Shown here piece by piece: positions 1-5,886 of a stretch of DNA of 11,392 nt (position 1 is the first letter of the stretch; every line of letters begins with the position of its first letter). Source of the stretch: an uncultured Blautia sp. (GTDB lineage: Bacteria > Bacillota > Clostridia > Lachnospirales > Lachnospiraceae); NCBI GenBank assembly GCA_934426285.1, contig CAKRYE010000059.1:1-11392 (forward strand), written 5' to 3'. The notes below the pieces were generated by a model that was given only the letters and a program-made list of their open reading frames with translations, did no database searches and was not told the origin of the DNA. The translations under genes and the position numbers were made by a program.

Positions 1-132
1 ATACCGGCAAAAGCAAGAAAAATATTTGATATTCAGCCAGGTGATAATCTGATCATATTGGGCGATGAAAGTCAGGGGATTGCTATTATCAAAGAAAAAA
101 GACTGATGGAGATATTAAATGGAAATGAATAA
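1..132 (+). CDS. AbrB/MazE/SpoVT-type DNA-binding protein, C-terminal part (partial)
   Basis: Frame 1 is open from the window edge and ends at TAA (130-132), giving the last 43 residues of a protein. It begins with an IPAKARKIFDIQPGD segment, followed by a LIILGDE strand and IAIIK. This is the usual second half of the swapped-hairpin AbrB/SpoVT fold, in which a short 'P-x-x-x-R-x-x-x-x-x-x-G-D' stretch precedes two beta strands. Proteins of this family bind DNA as dimers and act as transition-state regulators or as antitoxins. The last residues (KEKRLMEILNGNE) are a short charged helix. The N-terminal half and start codon lie outside the window, so regulator and antitoxin cannot be separated. 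No toxin gene follows it; the next 200 bases are a palindromic non-coding element. Confidence 0.72.
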   Translation: MPAKARKIFDIQPGDNLIILGDESQGIAIIKEKRLMEILNGNE

Positions 133-152
133 GAACACTCTACTTTACGTAG

Positions 153-349
153 GCTGTTGCCACACAGATCTTGCAATACGTTACTGTTCACTCCGTTCAC
201 AGTAACATAGCCAAAATTCATTCCAGATTGCCTGCGGCAATGGAATTTTGGCTTGTATGTCTCGGGATTTTGGCATATTCATGCCAAAACACCTCGCGGG
301 ATAGTGGTGTGTGAATAGTAACTGCAATACAATAGATTATGGCAACAGC
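153..349. repeat. Nested palindromic intergenic element (about 197 bp)
   Basis: The gap between the AbrB-like gene and the 52-residue ORF is almost wholly self-complementary. Outer arms GCTGTTGCC (153-161) and GGCAACAGC (341-349) are exact complements. Inside them GTTACTGTTCAC (180-191) pairs with GTGAATAGTAAC (311-322) with one mismatch, and its first eight bases can alternatively pair locally with ACAGTAAC (199-206). Further inside are CCAAAATTC (211-219) with GAATTTTGG (243-251), enclosing ATTGCC/GGCAAT (227-232/236-241), and a hairpin TTTTGGCAT/ATGCCAAAA (268-276/281-289) with a four-base loop. No ORF is carried. The shape fits a MITE-like or REP-like mobile palindrome, or a branched structured RNA. 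No second copy lies in this window. Confidence 0.7.
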
Positions 350-387
350 AGGTTGCTTTGGTTTAAAATGCACTTGTGGGGAAATAT

Positions 388-546
388 ATGAATCTGAAAT
401 ATACTCTGCCTAACGGACAAAAAGTGAAATTCCTTGATGATCAGAAAACTTATCTGGGGAATCAACTGGAGTCTGAATTTGGAGGAGACAGATGGTTCGG
501 TATTTGGGCAAGCATGGATTTTGGCAGCTATCACGATAACAAGTAA
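388..546 (+). CDS. Small hypothetical protein (52 aa)
   Basis: An ATG at 388 is preceded by a GGGGA ribosome-binding-like stretch (378-382) at normal distance, and the frame runs 52 codons to TAA at 544-546. The protein starts MNLKYTLPNGQKVKFLDDQK, is mildly charged, has no membrane segment or cysteine, and ends with the aromatic-rich WFGIWASMDFGSYHDNK. The stretch LPNGQKVKFLDD looks like a beta hairpin. I do not recognise a family. The ribosome binding site and the protein-like composition (balanced charges, WFGIW motif) argue for a real gene, although it could be the surviving end of a longer protein, because the palindromic element sits directly upstream. An in-frame stop (364-366) bars a longer N-terminus. 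Confidence 0.5.
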   Translation: MNLKYTLPNGQKVKFLDDQKTYLGNQLESEFGGDRWFGIWASMDFGSYHDNK

Positions 547-586
547 AATACGTTTCGTGAAAAACGGGATTCAGCATAGGAAATCA

Positions 587-616
587 TTGCCTGATCATAC
601 CATTATCTGATATAAT
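587..616 (+). promoter_or_regulatory. Candidate sigma-A promoter for the DUF6485-like gene
   Basis: A perfect -10 box TATAAT is at 611-616. A partial -35 box TTGCCT (4 of 6) is at 587-592 with an 18-base spacer. It lies 34 bases upstream of the chosen start codon, leaving a short leader. Confidence 0.45.
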
Positions 617-650
617 CAATTTATAACTAATGATGTATGGAGGGATGACT

Positions 651-845
651 ATGGGAAATCAATGTGATAACAAACGGAGCTGTCCATGTACGTATGATTG
701 TCCGCGACATGGAAAATGCTGTGCCTGTGTGGCACATCATCGCGATCATAATGAAGGGGTGCCGGGATGTTTCTTTTCAAAAGAGGCGGAAGCAACCTAT
801 GACCGCAGCCTTGAAGCACTGGCCAGAGATCATGGAATTATTTAA
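651..845 (+). CDS. DUF6485-like cysteine-rich mini-protein (64 aa)
   Basis: This is a 64-residue protein with eight cysteines (C5, C11, C13, C17, C23, C24, C26, C40) and a histidine cluster at 29-33, followed by a conserved-looking PGCFFSKEAEATYDRSLE segment. The pattern (CxCTY, CPRHGKCCACV, HHR, PGCFFS) resembles the small DUF6485 family common in gut Clostridia. The function is unknown; clustered Cys and His suggest binding of zinc or another metal (inference). An upstream ATG (630) would add seven residues, but GGAGGG at 639-644 sits inside that extension at ideal distance from the ATG at 651, so 651 is chosen. It is a single-gene unit with a candidate promoter before it. Its TAA stop is also the first three bases of a structured repeat. 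Confidence 0.75.
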   Translation: MGNQCDNKRSCPCTYDCPRHGKCCACVAHHRDHNEGVPGCFFSKEAEATYDRSLEALARDHGII

Positions 846-1010
846 CCGAATCAATCAAGTCCCCTGCTTCAATTGCGAAAAGCAATAAGCAGTGGGTGGG
901 GACTTGATTGTATCAGGAGGAGTGTAAGCTCCTTCTGATAAACTGCGGAGCAGTTATTCGGTTATGAGCAAGTAGCGAAGCGGATGCGAATATCCACCTG
1001 ACTTGATCAG
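843..1010 (+). repeat. Stop-codon-associated structured repeat, copy A (full form)
   Basis: The element starts with the TAA of the upstream gene (TAACCGAATCAATCAAG). CAATCAAGTCCCC (852-864) is exactly complementary to GGGGACTTGATTG (898-910) and encloses a second stem, CTGCTT...ATTGC / GCAAT-AAGCAG. Next come a hairpin TATCAGGAG/CTCCTTCTGATA (911-940) and a small hairpin AACTGC/GCAGTT (941-955). ATTCGGTTA (956-964) then closes back on TAACCGAAT (843-851), an exact 9-base complement. A right module follows (968-1003: GCAAGTAGCGAAGCGGATGC then GAATATCC...TGACT) with its own GGAT/ATCC hairpin. The first 50 bases are 47/50 identical to copy B (3840-3889), and the right module matches copy C at about 33 of 37 positions. 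No protein is encoded. Confidence 0.8.
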
Positions 1011-1015
1011 ACGAA

Positions 1016-1060
1016 AAGAGCCACAGCTCCTGTGTTTTTACAGGGACTGTGGTTCTTTTT
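1016..1060 (+). terminator. Rho-independent terminator after the DUF6485-like gene and repeat A
   Basis: AAGAGCCACAG (1016-1026) pairs with CTGTGGTTCTT (1047-1057, one G-U pair). An inner TCCTGT/ACAGGG stem extends it, and a run of T residues follows (to 1060). It would end the transcript that carries the mini-protein gene and repeat A, separating it from the MATE gene. Confidence 0.8.
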
Positions 1061-1124
1061 GTACGAAAATTCCAATCAGGTGTATGCATAAATAAATCCT
1101 GATGAAAAATAGTGTCAAACCATG

Positions 1125-1130
1125 TATAAT
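1125..1130 (+). promoter_or_regulatory. Candidate -10 box for the MATE gene
   Basis: A perfect TATAAT lies 47 bases upstream of the MATE start codon, after the preceding terminator. No good -35 hexamer is visible at 16-18 bases upstream, so the promoter is weak, activator-dependent, or not real. Confidence 0.4.
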
Positions 1131-1177
1131 AAGGGTACTGGACACAGTTATAAAAAACAAATGGGTGAGGAAGAAAG

Positions 1178-2515
1178 ATGGAAGGGAATTTAACCAAAGG
1201 TCCTATTTTAAAAACGCTGACGAAACTTGCGGTCCCGATTATGGCATCAGCGTTTCTGGGGACTCTGTACAACATTACGGATATGGCCTGGATCGGTCTG
1301 CTTGGATCCAGGGCTGTGGCCGGAGTAGGCGTTGGTGGCATGTTTACCTGGCTTTCACAGGGGCTGGCAGCTATGGCCAGAATGGGCGGTCAGGTGCAGG
1401 TGGCACAGTGTATTGGCCGCGGAGACCGAGAACGTGCCCATGGCTTTGCACAGGCTGCAGTACAGCTTTCTGCGTTTATGGGAATAGCATATGCAGTTTT
1501 GTCACTGCTGTTTACCAGACAGATGGTGGGATTTTTTCAGCTTGCAGATGCTGAGGCACATGCTGCGGCAATGTCGTATACCAGAATTGCCTGCGGTCTG
1601 ATCGTATTTTCATTTCTGACATTGACACTGACAGGAATCTATACCGCACAGGGAGATTCAAAGACCCCTTTTCTGGCCAATCTTGTGGGACTGGCTACGA
1701 ATATGATACTGGATCCTGTCCTGATCCTTGGTCCTGGAATTTTTCCAAGGCTTGGTGTTACAGGCGCAGCGATTGCAACAGTGACAGCCCAGGCAATTGT
1801 TATGAGTATTATGATATTGGGAATTATGGTACAGAAGAAGGAAAATGTACTAAAAGGAACAAAACTATTTGCAAAACTTCCACGGGAATACGTGAATGGA
1901 ATCTGTAAGATAGGAATTCCTACAGCAATCCAGGGAATGGCATATTGTGCGATTTCCATGGTGCTGACCCGTATGGTTTCCGGATATGGCGCAGAAGCAA
2001 TTGCAACACAGCGAGTCGGAGGACAGATTGAATCCATATCCTGGAATACGGCAGATGGTTTTGGTGCAGCATTAAATGCTTTTATTGCACAGAACTATGG
2101 TGCAGGCAAAAATGACCGTGTCAGAAAAGGCTATAAGGCGTCATTATGGACTGTGGGAATCTGGGGTGTGTTGATTTCTGCTATATTTATATGTGTTCCG
2201 GGGCCGATTGCCAGGATTTTTTTCCATGAACCGAAAGCAATTGCAACAGCAGTGGGATATCTGACCATCATTGGTTTCAGTGAAGCCTTTATGTGTGTGG
2301 AGCTGACTACAGTTGGTGCATTGTCCGGACTTGGCAGAACCAGACTCTGCAGTATTATCAGTATTATTTTTACCAGTGCAAGAATCCCATTGGCCATTCT
2401 TCTTGGGGGTATTATGGGACTTAACGGAATCTGGTGGGCACTTTCTTCAACATCAATTGTGAAGGGAATTATTTTTGCCTGCACATTCTTATGGATCACA
2501 AGAAAAAGGAAGTAA
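1178..2515 (+). CDS. MATE family multidrug/cation efflux transporter
   Basis: The 445-residue length is normal for a MATE transporter (usually 12 membrane helices in two six-helix bundles). These proteins export drugs, toxins or metabolites from the cytoplasm in exchange for Na+ or H+. Family hallmarks are the N-terminal LAVPIMASAFLGTLYNITDM region, where membrane helix 1 runs into a D-M-A/W-I/L-G motif, and G-x-G-x-x-x-A-x-x-x-A-R-x-x-G-Q-V near residues 60-75. The second repeat begins with KIGIPTAIQGMAYCAISMVL near 240 and continues with the E-S-I-S-W-N-x-A-D-G-F-G-A-A stretch. The C-terminus is a short basic tail (RKRK). GAGGAAG upstream is well placed for the ATG at 1178. It is transcribed alone between two terminators. 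The substrate cannot be inferred. A MarR gene lies just downstream but behind its own promoter, so regulation of the exporter by it is only a possibility. Confidence 0.93.
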   Translation: MEGNLTKGPILKTLTKLAVPIMASAFLGTLYNITDMAWIGLLGSRAVAGVGVGGMFTWLSQGLAAMARMGGQVQVAQCIGRGDRERAHGFAQAAVQLSAFMGIAYAVLSLLFTRQMVGFFQLADAEAHAAAMSYTRIACGLIVFSFLTLTLTGIYTAQGDSKTPFLANLVGLATNMILDPVLILGPGIFPRLGVTGAAIATVTAQAIVMSIMILGIMVQKKENVLKGTKLFAKLPREYVNGICKIGIPTAIQGMAYCAISMVLTRMVSGYGAEAIATQRVGGQIESISWNTADGFGAALNAFIAQNYGAGKNDRVRKGYKASLWTVGIWGVLISAIFICVPGPIARIFFHEPKAIATAVGYLTIIGFSEAFMCVELTTVGALSGLGRTRLCSIISIIFTSARIPLAILLGGIMGLNGIWWALSSTSIVKGIIFACTFLWITRKRK

Positions 2516-2549
2516 ACAGCAATAGGAATATTCAGCAAAGAAAAAGAAG

Positions 2550-2601
2550 AACTCCTCTGATCAGATGTATATTTGTATGCATTCGGTCAGAGGAGTTTTT
2601 T
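2550..2601 (+). terminator. Rho-independent terminator after the MATE gene
   Basis: AACTCCTCTGA (2550-2560) is an exact complement of TCAGAGGAGTT (2587-2597), and a six-T run (2596-2601) follows. It ends six bases before the -35 box of the MarR promoter, so the two transcription units are tightly packed but separate. Confidence 0.9.
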
Positions 2602-2606
2602 AGGGG

Positions 2607-2635
2607 TTGACAAAGAGAAAAGATCACTATATAAT
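2607..2635 (+). promoter_or_regulatory. Consensus sigma-A promoter of the MarR gene
   Basis: TTGACA (2607-2612) and TATAAT (2630-2635) are both perfect matches with the optimal 17-base spacer. Transcription should begin near 2642, about 30 bases before the chosen ATG. A TTG start codon proposed at 2607 would coincide with this -35 box and is therefore rejected. Confidence 0.9.
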
Positions 2636-2653
2636 CGTTCTAAATAGAACGAT
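2634..2653 (+). promoter_or_regulatory. Palindromic operator overlapping the -10 box and start point
   Basis: ATCGTTCT (2634-2641), spacer AAAT, then AGAACGAT (2646-2653) form an exact 8-base inverted repeat, 20 bases in all. It covers the last two bases of the -10 box and the expected transcription start. This is the normal size and position for a dimeric winged-helix repressor site, so autorepression by the adjacent MarR protein is the likely role (inference). Confidence 0.78.
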
Positions 2654-2672
2654 AAGGGAGGGGGGTAAAGTT

Positions 2673-3107
2673 ATGTTTTTCTGGGATCAACATAAGACGA
2701 TCACCAGCTGTTATGAGCTGATTGCAAAAAATGTATGTGAGAACTACCAGTTAACGCAGATGGAATATGACATACTGATGTTCCTCCATGCGGACAAAGA
2801 ACACAATACTGCAGCTGATATCGTGAAGGTTCGAAAATCCACAAAGTCTCACGTGTCTACTTCTCTGAAGAGCCTGGAAAACAAAGGCTTGATTAAAAGA
2901 GTTCAGAGTGCTGATAATAAAAAACATATAGAAATTATTTTACTAAGTGATGCAGACCCAATTATAGAAGCAGGACTAATGGCACAGAAGGAATTTGCAA
3001 AAAACGTTTTAACTGGTCTTACAGAAGAAGAAAGACACATTTGTATAAATGTATTTAATAAAATTTGTCATAATGCAGACGAATACTTAAAAAAACACAG
3101 GGAGTGA
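2673..3107 (+). CDS. MarR family winged-helix transcriptional regulator
   Basis: A 144-residue protein of normal MarR length. An N-terminal dimerisation helix is followed by the winged helix-turn-helix: LTQMEYDILMFL (27-38), the recognition region A-A-D-I-V-K-V-R-K-S-T-K-S-H-V-S-T-S-L-K-S-L-E (47-69), KGLIKR (71-76), and a wing with the SADNKK turn (79-84), the usual place of the D-x-R motif. C-terminal helices (about 95-144) complete the dimer interface. MarR proteins usually repress their own operon and nearby genes and are released by small phenolic or oxidising ligands. The ATG at 2673 has a very strong GGGAGGGGGG site just upstream; the longer TTG start would fall on the promoter. The 7-helix gene follows 54 bases downstream with no terminator between, so they form an operon. 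The effector is unknown. Confidence 0.9.
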   Translation: MFFWDQHKTITSCYELIAKNVCENYQLTQMEYDILMFLHADKEHNTAADIVKVRKSTKSHVSTSLKSLENKGLIKRVQSADNKKHIEIILLSDADPIIEAGLMAQKEFAKNVLTGLTEEERHICINVFNKICHNADEYLKKHRE

Positions 3108-3111
3108 GAGG

Positions 3112-3165
3112 ATGAAAAGTTATTTATGTTATGATCAATTAATTAAAAGGAAGCAGGAATTATGA
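3112..3165 (+). CDS. Possible 17-aa leader peptide overlapping the next start codon
   Basis: Four bases after the MarR stop, GAGAGG precedes an ATG that opens an 18-codon frame: MKSYLCYDQLIKRKQEL, then TGA. The TGA overlaps the ATG of the membrane-protein gene (ATGA arrangement at 3162-3165), as in translationally coupled genes. The spacing to the Shine-Dalgarno-like GAGAGG is short. It may be a coupling peptide or chance; no family is recognised. Confidence 0.35.
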   Translation: MKSYLCYDQLIKRKQEL

Positions 3166-3842
3166 GAGAAAAAAATTACAAGCCACAGATGCCGGATGTT
3201 ATGGAAGCAATATTTGATGCCGCGTATCTGATCTTCGATTTAATTGCAGGAATTTTATTCTTTACATTTTCAAAAGGAAATCCATTATTTATTCTTTATG
3301 GGATATTAACACTGACACTTTGTTATGGAGATGCTTTTCATCTGGTGCCAAGGATTATAAGAGCAGTGCATGGAAGCAGTGACAGGATCAAGAGGCAGCT
3401 GGGTATTGGATTACAGGTATCTTCTATTACAATGACTGTATTTTACATTATTTTAATGTATGTCTGGAAATATACGTTCCCGGAATTGACGGCACCTGTT
3501 GCAGTGGAAGCGATTATCTGGATCTCTGCAATCATCAGAATTGTTGTATGTATTCTTCCGCAGAACAACTGGTGTATAGATGAGGGGAATATGAAACTGT
3601 CCATTATCAGAAATGCAGTTTTTGCTGTTACTGGTATAGGTGTGATCGTTCTGTATGCTATTTCAGGAAATACAAACGGATATCATATGACAAGAATGAT
3701 TGCTGCTATTATTATTTCTTTTGGATGTTATCTTCCAGTAACATTATTCAGTAAAACAAAACCAAAAGTCGGATTACTGATGATTCCGAAAACATGTGCA
3801 TACATGTGGATCATTGCAATGGGACTTCGGCTCCTGTTTTAA
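3162..3842 (+). CDS. Seven-helix integral membrane protein of unknown function
   Basis: A 226-residue, strongly hydrophobic protein. I count about seven membrane segments: 17-37, 41-58, 84-102, 113-133, 149-168, 177-197 and 203-224, with a short N-terminal cytoplasmic tail. The most distinctive stretch is C-Y-G-D-A-F-H-L-V-P-R (54-64) at the end of helix 2, placing Asp, His and Arg near the membrane face, followed by a basic loop (HGSSDRIKRQ). A second polar stretch is LPQNNWCIDEGN (132-143). I do not recognise the family; no transporter, kinase or protease motif is evident. The start follows AGGAAG, and the gene is co-transcribed with the MarR gene, so it is probably a target of that regulator. 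Its TAA stop is the first codon of repeat copy B. Confidence 0.8.
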   Translation: MREKNYKPQMPDVMEAIFDAAYLIFDLIAGILFFTFSKGNPLFILYGILTLTLCYGDAFHLVPRIIRAVHGSSDRIKRQLGIGLQVSSITMTVFYIILMYVWKYTFPELTAPVAVEAIIWISAIIRIVVCILPQNNWCIDEGNMKLSIIRNAVFAVTGIGVIVLYAISGNTNGYHMTRMIAAIIISFGCYLPVTLFSKTKPKVGLLMIPKTCAYMWIIAMGLRLLF

Positions 3843-3905
3843 TCGAATCAAGTAAGTCCCCTGCTTCAATTGCGAAAAGCAATAAGCAGAAGATGGAGGC
3901 TTTTA
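3840..3905 (+). repeat. Stop-codon-associated structured repeat, copy B (left module)
   Basis: The repeat starts with the TAA of the membrane-protein gene (TAATCGAATCAAGTAAG), and 47 of its first 50 bases match copy A. The inner hairpin CTGCTT...ATTGC / GCAAT-AAGCAG is kept. The outer stem AAGTCCCC can still pair, imperfectly, with GGAGGCTT (3895-3902), after which comes TTTA. The remaining hairpins and the right module of copy A are missing. The residual stem and short T run may serve as a weak terminator. Confidence 0.75.
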
Positions 3906-3932
3906 CCTATATTTTTCCAAAGTAAATATACA

Positions 3933-3961
3933 TTGAGAAATCAGAATGTGTGCAGTATAAT
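3933..3961 (+). promoter_or_regulatory. Strong candidate sigma-A promoter before the signal-peptide ORF and malQ
   Basis: TTGAGA (3933-3938, 5 of 6) and a perfect TATAAT (3956-3961) are separated by exactly 17 bases. Transcription should start near 3968, giving a leader of about 300 bases if it reads into malQ. Confidence 0.65.
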
Positions 3962-3996
3962 AAAATGTAGTTCAGCATCTGCAGAAAAGTATCTGG

Positions 3997-4206
3997 TTGA
4001 TAGCTGTGATCTGTTGCCTGGGAATTTCAGTACAGGTACAGGCTGCAAAAAATAAAATTTCTGTAAAGGTAAACGGCAGTGAAAAAGCAGTCCTGGAAAA
4101 AATGGATAATATGAAAGTTATATTGCAATTTGCACAAAAAATAGATATAATAGAAAAAACAATTGCGCATAAGGTAGGAAAAATCTGCTTATATGTAAAC
4201 TGGTAA
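3997..4206 (+). pseudogene. Short secreted-protein-like ORF with no good start codon (remnant?)
   Basis: The frame is open from 3964 to TAA at 4204-4206 and encodes QKSIWLIAVICCLGISVQVQ then AAKNKISVKVNGSEK. That is a textbook signal peptide: a lysine, a hydrophobic core, and a V-Q-A-type cleavage site. The only candidate starts are TTG (3997) or CTG (3979), and there is no convincing Shine-Dalgarno sequence. An ATG at 3965 is out of frame and immediately followed by TAG. The mature part is only about 50 residues (VNGSEKAVLEKMDNMKVILQ and on) and resembles nothing I know. It sits just after a strong promoter. Either it is an exported micro-protein with a TTG start, or it is a decayed gene whose promoter now serves malQ. 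Confidence 0.4.
4123..4151 (+). promoter_or_regulatory. Candidate sigma-A promoter proximal to malQ
   Basis: TTGCAA (4123-4128, 4 of 6) and a perfect TATAAT (4146-4151) with a 17-base spacer lie within the signal-peptide ORF. The start point near 4158 would leave a leader of about 107 bases before malQ. Confidence 0.45.
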
Positions 4207-4264
4207 GTACTCCGGGATAAAGTATAGGCGGTAAAAGTAAAGAATTGCGAAGGAGACAAAAATT

Positions 4265-5770
4265 ATGGGAAAAAGAGCAGCAGGGATTTTAATGCCGGTC
4301 AGCAGTTTGCCGTCAGATTATGGAATTGGATGTTTTTCTAAGAGCGCCTATGAATTTGTAGACTGGTTAAAGGAAGCCGGTCAGACTTACTGGCAGATTC
4401 TGCCGCTGGGACCGACCAGCTATGGAGATTCTCCATATCAGTCCTTTTCTACATTTGCAGGAAATCCGTATTTTATTGATCTGGATACACTGGTGGAAGA
4501 AGGGGTTTTGGACAAAAAAGACTGTGAGAAAGTAAATTGGGGAAAGAAGCTTGACGATGTAGATTATGAAAAAATCTACAAAGGCCGTTATCCGCTTCTG
4601 AGAAAAGCATACGAGAACAGTGAGATCAGTAAGAATCCTGATTATCAGAAATTTGTAGCAGAGAACAGCTGGTGGCTTTCTGATTATGCGCTGTTTATGG
4701 CAGTAAAGGACCGCTTCGAAGGTGTAGAATGGACAAAATGGGCTGAGGATATCAGACTCCGCTGGAATAATGCTATGGACTATTATCGTGAGGAGTTATA
4801 TTTTGATATTGAGTTCCAGCAGTATATGCAGTTCAAATTCTACGAGCAGTGGATGAAACTGAAATCCTATGCAAATTCAAAAGGAATCCAGATCATCGGC
4901 GATATCCCTATTTATGTGGCAATGGACAGTGCAGATGCATGGGCACATCCGGAGCTTTTCCAGCTGGATCAGGACAATGTGCCGTTGGCAGTGGCAGGAT
5001 GCCCTCCGGATGGATTTTCTGCTACAGGACAGTTGTGGGGAAATCCGCTGTACCGTTGGGATTACCACAGACAGACAGGGTATCAGTGGTGGATATCCAG
5101 AATGAGCTATTGCTTCAGACTGTATGATGTGGTAAGAATTGATCATTTCAGGGGATTTGATGAATATTTTTCTATTCCTTACGGGGATAAGGATGCCACA
5201 GGCGGTCACTGGGAAAAGGGACCGGGGATTGATCTGTTCCGTAAAATCCAGCAGGCTCTTGGATGGAAAGAGGTTATTGCAGAGGATCTGGGATATATGA
5301 CAGATTCTGTACGTCATCTGGTATATGAGAGTGGTTTCCCGGGTATGAAGGTTCTGGAATTTGCGTTTGACTCCAGAGATTCCGGATGTGCCAGTGATTA
5401 TCTGCCCCATAACTATCCGGAGAATTGCGTGGCATATACAGGAACTCATGATAATGAAACAATCGTGGGATGGTGGAATAGTATCACAGCGGCTGAGAGA
5501 AAATTGGCAAGAGATTATCTGTGCGATCATGCCACACCAGAAGAAGAGCTGTATAAATGTTTCATCAGTCTGATCATGCGCAGTGCTGCGCGTGTCTGTG
5601 TCATCCCAATGCAGGACTATATGGGACTGGATAACAGATCACGAATGAATCAGCCCTCTACAGTTGGTACAAATTGGAAGTGGAGAATCAAGAAGAGAGA
5701 GCTTACAAAGAAACTTCAGAATGAAATCCATGATGTGACACTGCGTTATGGACGTAAGAACTGGGATTAA
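4265..5770 (+). CDS. malQ: 4-alpha-glucanotransferase (amylomaltase, GH77)
   Basis: MalQ transfers alpha-1,4-glucan segments between maltodextrins and releases glucose, working in the cytoplasm on imported maltooligosaccharides or glycogen breakdown products. The 501-residue length is that of the short bacterial GH77 form. The N-terminus has the family pattern ILMPVSSLPSDYGIG (9-23), then Q-I-L-P-L-G-P-T and G-D-S-P-Y-Q. Catalytic residues are in place: the nucleophile Asp293 in VVRIDHFRGF, the acid/base Glu340 in VIAEDLG, and the transition-state Asp396 in GTHDNET; the first two carry the same numbers as in Thermus amylomaltase. AAGGAG (4250-4255) is a good ribosome binding site for the ATG. 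Two candidate promoters lie upstream and a terminator directly follows, so it appears to be transcribed alone. No ABC transporter or phosphorylase gene is adjacent. Confidence 0.97.
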   Translation: MGKRAAGILMPVSSLPSDYGIGCFSKSAYEFVDWLKEAGQTYWQILPLGPTSYGDSPYQSFSTFAGNPYFIDLDTLVEEGVLDKKDCEKVNWGKKLDDVDYEKIYKGRYPLLRKAYENSEISKNPDYQKFVAENSWWLSDYALFMAVKDRFEGVEWTKWAEDIRLRWNNAMDYYREELYFDIEFQQYMQFKFYEQWMKLKSYANSKGIQIIGDIPIYVAMDSADAWAHPELFQLDQDNVPLAVAGCPPDGFSATGQLWGNPLYRWDYHRQTGYQWWISRMSYCFRLYDVVRIDHFRGFDEYFSIPYGDKDATGGHWEKGPGIDLFRKIQQALGWKEVIAEDLGYMTDSVRHLVYESGFPGMKVLEFAFDSRDSGCASDYLPHNYPENCVAYTGTHDNETIVGWWNSITAAERKLARDYLCDHATPEEELYKCFISLIMRSAARVCVIPMQDYMGLDNRSRMNQPSTVGTNWKWRIKKRELTKKLQNEIHDVTLRYGRKNWD

Positions 5771-5798
5771 ATACATAATAAAATAATTGGAATGATGA

Positions 5799-5841
5799 CA
5801 GCGTTTCGGATATAAACAATATCCGGAACGCTGCTTTGTTT
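5799..5841 (+). terminator. Rho-independent terminator after malQ
   Basis: CAGCGTTTCGGATAT (5799-5813) pairs with ATATCCGGAACGCTG (5819-5833) with one G-U pair and a five-base loop. The tail CTTTGTTT is a weaker T tract than usual. Confidence 0.75.
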
Positions 5842-5886
5842 CATGCAGTCAGAGTTATTTGTCAGAGGGAGAAAAAAAGGACAGTT

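Noticed and set aside
913..1341. Minus-strand ORF across repeat A, the terminator and the MATE start
   Set aside because: It reads through a structured repeat and terminator with no ribosome binding site or recognisable motif.
1102..1554. 150-codon plus-strand frame overlapping the MATE gene
   Set aside because: Its translation is Gly/Cys/Trp-rich and structureless and lies mostly out of frame over the N-terminal half of a clear MATE transporter.
2607..2672. 22-codon N-terminal extension of the MarR protein from a TTG start
   Set aside because: The TTG is the first three bases of a perfect -35 box and the -10 box and operator lie within the extension; the ATG at 2673 has a very strong ribosome binding site.
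3968..4264. Riboswitch or attenuator in the malQ leader
   Set aside because: No strong stem followed by a T run and no recognisable riboswitch core could be seen; the region is AT-rich and contains an open frame and a second promoter instead.
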